From Aurelia coerulea (lineage: Eukaryota; Cnidaria; Scyphozoa; Semaeostomeae; Ulmaridae): 64,000 nt of DNA. Of the stretch, positions 10,649-21,698 are shown piece by piece. The notes beneath the pieces are model-generated. The model ran no database searches. It was not told the origin of the DNA and saw only the letters and a list, made by a program, of their open reading frames with translations. Both the position numbers and the translations under genes were made by a program. Within the stretch, counting starts at the first letter, position 1. Every line of letters starts with the position of its first letter. The stretch covers positions 6,442,743 through 6,506,742 of the forward strand of contig CM076962.1 in the NCBI GenBank assembly GCA_039566865.1, in the 5' to 3' direction.

Positions 10649-11432
10649 CAGGGTGTCCCAAAAAACATGTGCGCTATTTGAGTGGCTTCTGCGGAGCAGC
10701 CATCAATCCAATTTTTCTGTCGTTAAGATTCTTGACAGAAGAGACTTCAAATTAAAGGTTGACAACGAGTTTGAGTAAATCTGATCACTAGTTGCTGATT
10801 TATGGAGCAAGAAAGCCAAAATTATTGGCTGCCTCAAAACCAGAGGATTCATAATTCTCCATTACGTTAAAATCAACGAAATTTATTGAAAAAAACATTC
10901 CTAGCCCTGTTTTCTGATGTTTATAAGTGAGACAGGTAGTAATACATTGAATTTTGTGACAACCAAGAATATTGGACATAACTAGGGTTGCTAGGAATGG
11001 AAATGTGCAACACAAGTGCTTCAGGCCATGCCATGCGTCCATCAGATATTTTGCTTCTCAAAAGTGATAAAGTCGCTTTAAACCAACAATATTGCGTTCA
11101 GCATACTGCTTGGTCAATATTCTTGAAGAGTATGGTCATTGATTACTCTCAAATGCGTTTCCTGGCATAACTGTAAAGTTTAGTTAATTTAATGTTAAAA
11201 TTCAGGTTATAAGGTTAAGTGGGGAGATAAAATCCTCTGGTTTTGAAGCAACCAGTGATTGTGACTTTCTTTCTCAATAAATCAGCAACCACTTGTCAGA
11301 TTTACACAAACTCGGTGCCAAATTCTAAGTTGAAATCTCTCCTATTCACAAATCTGACAAACAGGAAAGTTGGATTTATGGCTCCTCCACAGTAGCCAGT
11401 CAAACGGCGCACATGTTTTTTGGAACACCCTG
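10649..11432. mobile_element. mariner-type non-autonomous element
   Basis: Terminal inverted repeats of 26 bases with one mismatch: left CAGGGTGTCCCAAAAAACAT onward, right the complement of CAGGGTGTTCCAAAAAACAT. TA is duplicated on both sides (10647-10648, 11433-11434). The same flanking sequence without the insert sits 200 bases upstream, which fixes both boundaries. 784 bases, no transposase ORF. Confidence 0.95.
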
Positions 11433-11615
11433 TACATGAAATCACTGTTTTCAAACATTTTCATTTGTCCCGTCAGCAGAAACAAAGAAAAAGTGTTTTC
11501 CATTACAACTACCGAAAAAATTGGGGCTTGAAGAGACTTTGAGTGATGAAAATCTATCACTTTCATCATTCTAATAACAATTTTACACTGATAACGTCTT
11601 AAAGTCCCTTACTCG

Positions 11616-12264
11616 TAGACTTGCCCCAAGACCCGCTCGTGTCAGAGCCGGGGGAACGAGTTTCGAGCGAAGCGAGAAACGAAGCGAGCGGAGCGAGCGG
11701 GACTTGTGACTTCTGCCACCTCATGAATAATTAATGAGGCAGCCCATTGAAACATCCAAGGTCTGCGGATGGATTCGATCCGCAAAAAGACAATGGGATT
11801 TCAGACAAATTCATCGCAACACTGACCTGACATCTGGAGTGAAACTGAATCCAGTATAGTATCCTTTAATGTATAGATTGTTCGTAGTGTGATTGTATAC
11901 GGTTTAACGTTTCGTGTTTTTAGATATTGGCCATGGGGTAGTCATAGTCTTTCGCTCCCCACGGTATCGTACTTGTAGTGTCGTATAGTAATTAGAATTA
12001 GGTATAGTAGAATGTAAAGTATCTTGTAAAATTTAATATTTGAATAAAAAAAAAAAAAAAAAAAAAGACAATAACCAATCACGTTGCTCTGCGAATTGAT
12101 TCACAACATATGATTATTCCTCATTAATGCCTCATTAATTATTCATGAGGAGGCAGAAGTCACAAGTCCCGCTCGCTTCGTTTCTCGCTTTGCTCGAAAC
12201 TCGTTCCTCCAGCTCGCTTCCCTCGCTGTTCGGTGTGACACGGGCGGGACTTGGGGCAAGTCTA
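11616..12264. mobile_element. hAT-type MITE with 8-bp target duplication
   Basis: Ends TAGACTTGCCCCAAG and CTTGGGGCAAGTCTA. The octamer CTTACTCG flanks both sides (11608-11615 and 12265-12272). Long GC-rich inverted arms of about 130 bases contain alternating GAGCGAAGCGAG motifs and run into the palindrome CATGAATAATTAATGAGGC. Eight-base duplications are typical of hAT and P superfamilies; the assignment to hAT is inference. It contains a nested retroelement insertion. Confidence 0.9.
11795..12061 (+). mobile_element. LINE family B 3' end, nested in the MITE
   Basis: The sequence from GGGATTTCAGACAAATTCAT to a 19-A tail is bordered by an 11-base direct repeat, AAAAAGACAAT (11784-11794 and 12062-12072), the mark of target-primed reverse transcription. 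The body (ACCTGACATCTGGAGTG and following) matches the 3' untranslated region of the LINE copies at 45870-45948 and, inverted, 46110-46360. Only the 3' tail is left. Confidence 0.85.
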
Positions 12265-12272
12265 CTTACTCG

Positions 12273-13394
12273 TGGTAGTTATCATAAAAGAAACATTTTT
12301 GGTCATTTTCTGCTGAGGCGGCAAATAAAAATGCTCGAAAACAATTATTTCATTTATAACAATAAAAGCTTTTCGAGGGTTAAATTTCATAACACTATTT
12401 CAAAGAGATGGAGTTAAGTCAGTTTTGAAGGCTTTAGCATGCCTTGATTTATTTTTATTGCAGAAAACGTTGAAAAAATCTTAAAGGTCTCCGTTGTACC
12501 ACAAAAATTAGGATGACCATAATTCTTTTTGGGTACGATTTAGAACAAGCCCTTTGGTAGAAACTTGTACAAATAGTTGCTTTAATTTTGTAATTTTTTC
12601 AGTAAATAAATTTTGCCCCAAGTTTTACATTTCAACTGTTGAATTTTTGTAACGATTTTTTAAGATATGAATTTTGCAAATTGCCGCCATTATGACTCAT
12701 TATGACGCCATTATTATATAAATATTTCCAATCATTCTTACAATTACTTGAAAATAGGATTGAAATAAGATCAAAACGAAAATTTTCGGACCTTTCTGAG
12801 CAGAGAATTATTGCTTTGAAAATTCAGTCCAGGCAGCGTTATTCCGGAAGTGCTTATGTAAACAAATCAAACAATTAGGCGCCCAACTTTAAAAGTCATT
12901 TTCTTGGCTGTTGTCTGCGTTTCATAAACATTCAAGAATGTACTTGATGGCATGGGCATGAAATAAATTCAGATTTTGAAACTTCATATTTTGGTATTTA
13001 TTCCAAACTTTCTTTTGTTCCAGATCACTGTGGGAGGGGGGAGGGGGTATGTTTGATTCAAAATCGGCGGTGCTTTTACCATAGTCACGAGAATTCATGC
13101 AAGCGAAACAGATTTTTAAGAGAAAAAGGAGATTTACATTGTCAATCTCCAAAGAATGCTACCTTGTTTCACACATGCTTGCTAGCGCTAGTAGGCTACC
13201 AAAATTTAGAATTTTATTGCAGAAAGACTGGCCAAGCTTTTGATTTCAAATTTGGTATGTGTGTCTGCAAAATGTGGAGTGAATGGTGAAAATGTTTTAT
13301 TAAAGTCTTTAGATCAGCAGAGTGGATATTGAAGTTCTTCTGTAACTAGTCAAATAATTTGATATAAGCCTTCGAGAAACGTGAAAGCAAACAG
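12273..13394. other. stretch without recognised gene
   Basis: Contains the inverse counterpart of the 10.4-kb direct repeat (12300-12440) and of 9830-9982 (13188-13320). Between them I see only AT-rich sequence with no coding signal. Confidence 0.4.
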
Positions 13395-13540
13395 ATTGCC
13401 AAGAAGATGAGCAATGCCATACTTTTTACAGAATTTTGATAGACCGATTGGTTCCAGAGTAATTAATAAATTTATGCAGAGGAGTCTCTGAAAAGCAGCT
13501 TTCTGTGCTTATCAGAGCGGAAGGCAGAGTTACCTTTAAA
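13395..13540 (-). repeat. large dispersed repeat, reverse copy (part 2)
   Basis: Inverse match to 5210-5345 (for example GATTGCCAAGAAGATGAGCA against TGCTCATATTCTTGGCAATC). With 9231-9820 it makes up the reverse copy of the 5.2-kb repeat, split by later insertions. Confidence 0.7.
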
Positions 13541-14775
13541 ACCGTTCATTCTAGATTCATGGTTGAAATGATATGCTATGACTTATATGCCTCGTGGTGG
13601 ACGTTAACCTCGCCTCCTTTCTGAGAGTGTTCGTAATTTCCGTTGAAGTTGATCGATGAAGGAAAATTTTGCTTTGGGATGTCTTTGAACAGTCAAACAC
13701 TGTTTTCCATCTTGGCTAAGGCTCTCATTGCTATCGAGAGAATCGTTTCAGCTGCGTTCCAAAGTCAAAGACGAATTTATGATCAGATGAGAAATAAAGG
13801 AAACGCACAATAAACAACGATTTTTCACTTAACATTAAAACCGTCTGTCACCCAACGACAGAAGTACCCATATCTGATAGTGACTCCTTAATGTTTTTAG
13901 GCAGAGGCCTCGTGTTTCTGCATACGGCACATGGCTAAATGAGGAGATTGAAATCGCATGGTTAGCAAAGAGGTTTTTTTAAACTTATGTTAAAAATAAA
14001 CATGTTTGAAATCAGTGGCACCAATAGCAAGAGAAATTATTCTGCTGTATGAAAACTATCAGATTTGAAGTTTTTCTTTGTTAATTCTGCGTACCAGGAT
14101 GAAAATCTGTGCTATACAAGGTGAAATACTGACAAACCTCAAAGTGGAACAAAAGAAAATTTTCACTGAATGCTGTTAATTTTCTCCAGACATTTGCATA
14201 TTTTTTGAAAAAAGCAGTCCATTGCTTGCACAATTTTTACGTAGCAGTGCATTTTATGCTACATCACGCCTTACAGCACATTATAGCATGCATTTTATGG
14301 TATTTATTCTAATATTTAAAGTTTTGTCGTAGATGTACTGAAATAAGCTGTAAATGATGATAGATATTATGCAATTTTCCTTCTTTGATTTCACACTTTC
14401 TGCCCAATTGATGCTTATCTAACCATTGATGCTTTAAGTTACGGCACTTAAAAACTTTGGATGGCAATCAATCGTTCTTGGAAATTTCATTGATGCCAGT
14501 CGCACTCATTCTTTCAGTTCTTTGTGCTTCTTTCCTGTTTTATAGTTTATCGTCTACTTGGAAAAACTGCATTGGGTCTATTACTGAAGGCGAGCAGACC
14601 ATTTCTTCTGGCAGCTCGTGACAACGACTTAGAGGAATTTTTCGAGGAGATAAGCTAACATAGCTTTCTGGAATGTCGAGTGGCCCTTCCCTAGTCTTAT
14701 GACCTGGAGTTTCTTGTTTCCCTGTGCTCTTTGACTTGATGATGGCGCTTCGGTCAACAGAGACTCACACTATTA
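13541..14775. other. stretch without recognised gene
   Basis: No ORF with a domain, no clear repeats. This is one of the longer stretches in the window where I cannot name an element. Confidence 0.4.
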
Positions 14776-16900
14776 CCCCAGGGGGGCACTCAGCACATGC
14801 ACATACGGGGAGGTATACTTTGAAAAACCTGACCCTATTTAGGCTCAAACTCTTAGCTTCATAGAGTACCAATCAGATTGCGATGTTTGTGAATTACCAT
14901 GGTGATGGCAACTATGATAAAACTTTTAGCCAATCAGGCGAGGTCTGGTAGCAAATGTAGCACAGGGAAGCTGTTCATCTTTTAGTTTTTGCGATTTGCG
15001 ATTTGGCAGTCTTAATTCGCCAAATAAAATGCAAGATAGCTGACTCCGAGCTTCTGTAGAAAACAGAAACACCGTTTGGAGTTGAGATGCGCGAATTCCA
15101 GAAGGCTGTTTATTTAAAAGTTTGAAGGGTGAAGATGTCTTCGTATGTCCACCTACAGTGGCAAGGAAAACTTATGTTTTGCTGCGGTGCCTCCACTGCG
15201 GTGCCTCCAACGGTGCCAGCCAGCCAAAGAAACGAAAACTGTTCAGAATACACGGAGCAAAGTGAAGGCATTGATATTATCAACGAAGTCATAGATAATG
15301 ACACCCTACTGGGTCTATTTGAAGCATCATCTTTTTCAACCCAAACTGAAACTGAGGCTAACTGTTTTGATGAACTGGAACTTCTCCGCTTTAAATACCC
15401 ACGAAACATCATGATTAGTTACATCAACATAAACTCCATCAGAAATACATTTAGTGGCCTTTCACAGATGATTGATGAAAACGTCGATGTTTTGGTGATA
15501 GCCGAAACAAAGATCGATTCGTCCTTTCCCACGAGCCAGTTCTTAAAAGACGGCTTTAAAAGTCCTTATAGACTTGATGTATCTGGAAATAACGGTGAGA
15601 TTATAGTTTATATAAGAGATGACCTCCTTTCAAAATATGTTAACCTCGTTGGCACCCAACCTGACATCCAGGAGGTGCCAATTGAGATCAATGTTAGAAA
15701 ACAAAAGTGGTTGATATTACCAATCTATAGGCCTCCACATCAAAACTCAGAATATTTTGTAAAAGAAACATCAAAATTGATTGATAAATATTCTAGATAT
15801 GATAATGTAATGGTCCTTGGAGACTTCAATCTAGAACCAGATGACAAAGCTTTGTCATCGCTAATCCAAGATCATGATTTATATAACATGATCAAACATC
15901 CAACATGCTTCAAGTCTTCCAAGGGTCGTTGCATTGACTTAATATTTACAAATCGAAAGCACTTCTTCATGCATTCCAAGTCATTCGAGACTAGATTTAG
16001 CGACCACCATCATATAGTCCGGTAGCAGAAAGGGGGGTATTACCACCAAGAGAGGTAATTTATGAGACTAGACTCTTTAAGTCAATTTTGGGGTGCTGAA
16101 TCCGAATCTCGATGTTCTTTGGTCAGGCAAGGGGCCGTTTACGAGATATGGGGGTATTTGCCCCCAAAATTGGGGCAAAATGAAACTTTAGCAAAAATAT
16201 CAACCTTCATCACCAATACAATTATATAAACACAAAACGCAAGTCTAAATGTCGTTTTATTTATATACGAGCTTCTCAATTGTGTCTCGTGTCATTTTGC
16301 TTCTTTTGGGGGCGGAATTGCCCCCAAAAGGGGCAGAGAACTATTGTGCTCGAAAATGATATAAAAATATTCAATTATATCAAAATTGATGTGCTGAATC
16401 CGAATTTGAATGTTATTTCATCAAATTATGAACAAGTGAAGAGAGATGGGAGCTTTTAACCCCCAAAATGGGGCAACCTGTCATTTACAAATCCGAATTT
16501 TTTTTAGAATTGTTCAAAAATATCTATCTGCATGAAATCTGGGGCACTGAATTCGAAATGTAATGTTATCTAATGGAATTTGGAATAAATGTTAAGATAT
16601 TAGGGGTTTTACCCATTGAGGGATAGAAAGTTATGGGTTACAGTACTAAAACGCTAACAGCAAGGTGCCAAGCTGTTAAATTTGGAGATATGATATGATG
16701 ATGATGCGCATCAGTTGTTATACATGACCAGATCCTGAAACTGATTTGTATTAAAGTGATTTTAGAAGTTAAACAGTTGTATACAACCAATAAAACGTTT
16801 TAGTAACGAAAGAAGATCTCCAAATTAAACAAGTCAGATTCTCCATACCGTATTAGATGAATATTTCTGGACAGTATTAGTTTCCTTTTTCAACTTACTC

Positions 16901-17527
16901 TTAATTGTCACTATCGTCAAGATCTGAGAGTGAAACATCTTCCTCACCCTCTTCTTCTTCTACATTCTTAATCCCGTATCTATCTGTGCCCATCAATCAG
17001 CAGATCTGCAACATCCTCTGGATATGCCCCCTCTATCCACTTCACATTCATCTCAAGAAGCCAACCACGAAAGTGCGGAACATCGCATAACATAAGTGGT
17101 CGATATACACCCCTCCACATTCTTGCGACGAAATTCGCTCGTTTGCAATGCAGTTCTAAGTTGCTTTGACAAAGAGAGAGGAGTGAGAGATCAACAATCT
17201 TGCAGTCTTTCTCATGCTTCTCCCAAAACAAATTTTCCCTGGCCTCGTTTACGGAAGCATGTTTTTCTTTCCGAAGATTGAGCACACGAAATGTTCTAAT
17301 GCTTTCATTTGATCTTCTGTGAGATTCCGACTTTCTCCAAGACTGCTAAACAGATCTAAAAATTGAGGACTCTTCTTGACGTATTTCCAGCACGATTGAT
17401 TCCCCTTTCGAAGAAAGCTAGAGGCACAGTCATTCCCACAGAATGAATGCAATCCCAGCAGAGGCTTCCTTTGTTTCTCTGGTGATGATTTGCAGGCACT
17501 CAAATCGAGCATCTTAGACTCTTCCAA
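16901..17527 (-). pseudogene. nuclease-like (possible PIN/FEN1 H3TH) ORF, left arm
   Basis: Minus-strand frames 17527-17249 and 17285-16980, with an acidic tail ending at the TAA at 16901-16903. The first frame has LLGLHSFCGNDCASSFLRKG, then SCWKYVKKSPQFLDLFSSLG. The second has SVNEARENLFWEKHEKDCK, LELHCKRANFVARMWRGVY and VKWIEGAYPEDVADLLID. I have seen this architecture in anonymous invertebrate repeat-borne proteins. The G-x-D-x(n)-GKG-like core is reminiscent of the helix-3-turn-helix of FEN1/XPG nucleases, but that link is inference. Frameshifts and an internal stop after LIDGHR show decay. The N-terminal half, where metal-binding acidic residues would lie, is absent. Confidence 0.55.
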
Positions 17528-17730
17528 GTTCCGTTATCAATGTATGTGTTCACATCATTGCTTTCCATGGCCAGCAAGATTACGGGCGTGATTAATGAGG
17601 AAACAGTAAGAGTACATCATCACATGTAAGAGTACATCACTGTCTTAGTTCTGGTACATCCATGGACACTCCATTTGCAATCTTTCTGCTCGAGAGGCTC
17701 TTCATTCATTCAGTGGGATTGACTGTTTAT

Positions 17731-18249
17731 CTAGCTTTCTTCGAAAGGGGAATCAATCGTGCTGGAAATACGTCAAGAATAGTCCTCAATTTTTAGATCT
17801 GTTTAGCAGTCTTGGAGAAAGTCGGAATCTCACAGAAGATCAAATGAAAGCATTAGAACATTTCGTGTGCTCAATCTTCGGAAAGAAAAACATGCTTCCG
17901 TAAAATTAGGGAAAATTAGTTTTGGAAGAAGCATGAAAAAGACCGCAAAAGATTGTTGATCTCTCACTCCTCTCTCTTTGTCAAAGCAACTTAGAACTGC
18001 ATTGCAAACGAGCGAATTTTGTCGCAAGAATGTGGATGGGTGTATATCGACCACTTATGTTATGCGATGTTCCGCACTTTCGTGGTTGGCTTCTTGAGAT
18101 GAATGTGAAGTGGATAGAGGGGGCATATCCAGAGGATGTTGCAGATCTGCTGATTGATGGGCACAGATAGATACGGGATTAAGAATGTAGAAGAAGAAGA
18201 GGGTGAGGAAGATGTTTCACTCTCAGATCTTGACGATAGTGACAATTAA
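17731..18249 (+). pseudogene. same nuclease-like ORF, right arm
   Basis: Inverted duplicate of the left-arm ORF, shorter at its start because the arm begins inside it (LRKGNQSCWKYVK). It carries the same stop after LIDGHR and the same shift into the acidic tail NVEEEEGEEDVSLSDLDDSD, ending at TAA 18247-18249. Shared lesions mean the arms were duplicated, or converted, after the gene had died. It differs from the left arm by scattered substitutions and small indels, for example near 17900-17960. Confidence 0.6.
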
Positions 18250-19173
18250 GAGTAAGTTGAAAAAGGAAACTAATACTGTCCAGAAATATTCATCTAATAC
18301 GGTATGGAGAATCTGACTTGTTTAATTTGGAGATCTACTTTCGTTACTAAAACGATTTATTGGTTGTATACAACTGTTTAACTTCTAAAATCACTTTAAT
18401 ACAAATCAGTTTCAGGATCTGGTCATGTATAGCAACTGATGCGCGTCATCATCATATCATATCTCCAAATTTAACAGCTTGGCACCTTGCTGTTAGCGTT
18501 TTAGTACTGTAACCCATAACTTTCTATCCCTCAATGGGTAAAACCCCTAATATCTTAACATTTATTCCAAATTCCATTAGATAACATTACATTTCGAATT
18601 CAGTGCCTCAGATTTCATGCAAATAGATATTTTTGAACAATTCTAAAAAAAATTCGGATTTGTAAATGACAGGTTGCCCCCTTTTGGGGGTTAAAAGCCC
18701 CCATATCTCTTCACTTGTTCATAATTTGATGAAATAACATTCAAATTCGGATTCAGCACATCAATTTTGATATAATTGAATATTTTTAAATCATTTTCGA
18801 GCACAATAGTTCTCTGCCCCTTTTGGGGGCAATTCCGCCCCCAAAAGAAGCAAAAATGACACGAGACACAATTGAGAAGCTCGTATATAAATTAAACGAC
18901 ATTTAGACTTGCGTTTTGTGTTTATATAATTGTATTGGTGATGAAGGTTGATATTTTGGCTAAAGTTTCATTTTGCCCCAATTTTGGGGGCAAATACCCC
19001 CATATCTCGTAAACGGCCCCTCGCCTGACCAAAGAACATCGAGATTCGGATTCAGCACCCCAAAATTGACCTAAAAAGTCTAGTCTCATAAATTACCTCT
19101 CTTGGTGGTAATACCCCCCTTTCTGCTACCGGACTAATATGATCTACACCATCTTGAAAACAACATTCATTAA

Positions 19174-19474
19174 AGGGGCTCAGTCGTCAAACTGTATACA
19201 AATCCGTAAACTCGCACGTGTCGGGGATTATCCATTGTTCATCCATTGTTCTCTGCAGTTGGTTTGGTGGCTTCACCCAAGCCACAAAAAAGTGACCGTT
19301 AAAAATACACTTATATCCGAGCAATCGTAGAAGATATGAATGTTTGGTTTGTTCCTTAGTGAAGTACAAGGATTAATGCCCAAACAGCAACTAAAAAGAA
19401 AATCCTTTGTGATATCACCTTTCAAAAAACTGCAAAAATCATCGTTTTGTTTATATTTTGACGACGGAGCCCCT
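19174..19474. mobile_element. 301-bp TTAA MITE in LINE endonuclease
   Basis: Ends AGGGGCTCAGTCGTCAAA and TTTTGACGACGGAGCCCCT, with TTAA on both sides (19170-19173, 19475-19478). Excising it with one TTAA lets the LINE frame read straight through into KKVTYRDYKNW. TTAA targets are used by piggyBac and Kolobok elements. A similar end (TTTAAAGGGGCAGTCAGACG) occurs alone near 53930. Confidence 0.88.
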
Positions 19475-19986
19475 TTAAGCTCCCTCCGAAAAAAGTTACC
19501 TATCGAGACTACAAGAACTGGTCTCAATTGCATTTTGAAAATGAGATGAGGTAAAATTTGATCGCAGCTCACCTCTCTATATATGGAAACTTTGAATCGA
19601 TCTTTTTTTAAAACTCTTGAAGTAAATGCCCGTACTAAAACAAAGATAGTCAGGGCTAATGATAAACCGCATATGAATAAGGATCTACGGAAGGCTATGA
19701 CGAAAAGATCAACTTTGAAAAAAGTTGTGTAAGAAAATATAAGGATCTTGTCGTAAACTTAAACATTCAGGCTAAAAGACAGCATTTTATGTCTATACAG
19801 TCGAAATCCATTGACAACGATATGACATTTTGGAAAACCGTGAAACCTCTGTTTCTAACAATAATCCCATGAGTGAGAAGATCACCTTGATTGAAGGTGG
19901 TAGAATCCTCACGAATGGTATGGAAGATGCTGAGTGTTTTAATGAGTATCTATATTCTACATTATTAAAACGTGAAGCGAATTTTG

Positions 19987-21662
19987 TGTGGCGTAAAACT
20001 CGAGCACCGTTGCGCTGATCCTCGCGAAACTTTCCAAATATCTTCGTCTTCTCAAATTCGCCCCCAAATCAGGGTAAGGGGCGAATTCGGTGACATCAAA
20101 GGATTGGCGGAATCCCTTTCAGTTTTCTGTGTACAAGGGAATGATCTTTAGACATATCACAATTGCCGGACCAAATGATCAATTGGAGCCATAGAAATGA
20201 TTGGAGCTTTATTTTACTCAGACTCTCTTTTTGAAAGGAGGAGAGGGCAGAGTTGATCGACTTATTTTTCCAGCATAAATTTTGTTGGCCCGAGAGGAGA
20301 GTATAGGAGAAGTTTGAATGAGAAAGGGAGACCATTCTTAGCCAAGGGGGGAAACTCTTCATATACGCAGATGGATCTTCATATACGCCGAGGAATTTTC
20401 AGGAAACCCACAAAATATCAGTTTAGCTTCATTACAACCAAAACAAGCAGCTTATTTTATACCTTGACATCTGTAAATGAGCCATAGAAATGATTGGAGC
20501 TTTATTTTACTCAGACTCTCTTTTTGAAAGGAGGAGATGGCAGAGTTATACAGATCGACTTATTTTTCCTGCATAAATTTTGTTGGCCCGAGAGGAGAGT
20601 ATAGGAGAGGGTTGAATGAGAAAGGCATAGTTGCAAAAAGTCTTTGACCTTCCTCCGAACCTGGATTTTAAGGACTGACCTTCCTCATTTCAAAGTTTTG
20701 CAATAAAGGGGGAAAGAGCCTTTATACGTCAAGAAAAATATTGATTGATTTTTCCATGATTTATCAGGACCGTTGCATGTCTTATAATCTTTTGCCTGCT
20801 GGAAAGAAATTTAAAAGCTGGTTCGCACACCCAGTCAAAGCTTTAACCAGAACTATTTTTGATGATTTTTTCAAGAATGTCAGTGAATTGTGCAGTGGCG
20901 TAGCCAGTGTAAATTAACCAAGGACGTTGGAATGAAGGGTCTATTATTCCAGGGGAAATTTTGAGGACGCGTCTTTTATTTTGGCTTAGAACAGCTCTCC
21001 TGACCTCATGTTTGCCAGTGCTAGAGTGGCAACTTTGAAAAATGTGTAATAATTTTATATGAATCACCACAATCTTCAGAAAAAGTTTGAGTAAATATTC
21101 CTTAGGTTGGCTCAGAATGCCTCTCTCGATCCAATTTTTGCTAATGCTAAAATAAAAATATTACAATTTCGTGACATTTCTTACATGAATTAACATCAGT
21201 TAAAAACTTTTCGTAAAATCGACCTTTACGTTGACTTAGAACCACTCTCCCAGCCTTGCAAATTCAATTTCCCAATATTCTTATCTTTTCAAATATCCTT
21301 CCTTAACTTTTGCTCAAAGCCTCCTCCAAACCAGGTGTGTGGGTGTGCAGTATTTTTGTATCTCTGGAGAAAGGGAGACCATTCTTAGCCCAGGGGGGGA
21401 AACTCTTCATATACACAGATGGGTCTTCATATACGCCGAGGAATTTTCAGGAAACCCAACAAATATCAGTTTAGCTTCATTACAACCAAAAAAAGCAGCT
21501 CATTTTATACCTTGACATCTGTAAACGAGCATAAAAGATCTGGAAACAGTGCAAATTGAGACCAGGACTGTCAAATATTTGATGACCAAAAATATCGAAA
21601 ACATAATTTTTGTTTATTTGGACCCAAGAATATCACTTTCAGCAATAAATATCCACTTAAAT
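19987..21662. repeat. internal direct duplications, no gene
   Basis: Block 1 (about 20186-20330, GAGCCATAGAAATGATTGGA through GAGAAAGG) recurs at about 20477-20625. Block 2 (about 20326-20478, GGGAGACCATTCTTAGCC through ACATCTGTAAA) recurs at about 21366-21525. The order is 1-2-1'-unique-2', as expected from unequal exchange or repeated segmental duplication. No coding motif is seen. Confidence 0.8.
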
Positions 21663-21698
21663 CCCCGTATGTGCATGTGCTGAGTGTCCCCCCCCTGG

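Larger units (their letters stand above)
16015..19136. mobile_element. 3.1-kb palindromic (foldback) element
   Basis: Two arms, 16015-17421 and 17731-19136, are near-perfect inverted copies (1407 and 1406 bases) around a spacer of about 309 bases. Ends are TAGTCCGGTAGCAGAAAGG and its complement. ATA is duplicated outside (16012-16014 and 19137-19139). Removing the element and one ATA brings the LINE endonuclease frame back into register, which confirms the boundaries. Both arms carry the same decayed ORF. A 3-bp duplication fits several DNA transposon superfamilies; I cannot choose one. Confidence 0.92.
15129..19986 (+). pseudogene. LINE endonuclease and linker, split by two insertions
   Basis: The frame beginning at 15129 (ATG at 15135) encodes an APE-type endonuclease of a non-LTR retrotransposon. 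Motifs in order are ININSIRN, VIAETKID, VLGDFNLEPDD, CIDLIFTN and SDHHH. After SDHHH the frame is broken at 16015 by a 3.1-kb palindrome and resumes at 19137 as MIYTILKTTF. It is broken again by a MITE at 19174-19474, then reads KKVTYRDYKNWSQLHFENEM. Further pieces match the EN-RT linker (NDKPHMNKDLRKAMTKRS; TFWKTVKPLF; EKITLIEGGRILTNGMEDAE) with several stops. The sequence stops near 19986 before the RT. Losing the 3' half is unusual for target-primed insertion, so a later deletion is likely. Confidence 0.9.
14776..21698. repeat. matching inverted ends around a composite region
   Basis: CCCCAGGGGGGCACTCAGCA onward at 14776-14813 is matched in inverse at 21663-21698 (CCCCGTATGTGCATGTGCTG onward). 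These could be the terminal repeats of one large element or two solo copies of a small MITE end. No target-site duplication is visible. The CCCAGGGGGG start resembles the hAT-type MITE at 46696. Confidence 0.5.

Noticed and set aside
14776..21698. One 6.9-kb DNA transposon bounded by the matching inverted ends
   Set aside because: Not accepted as a single element: no target-site duplication and the contents are unrelated; kept only as an inverted-repeat feature.
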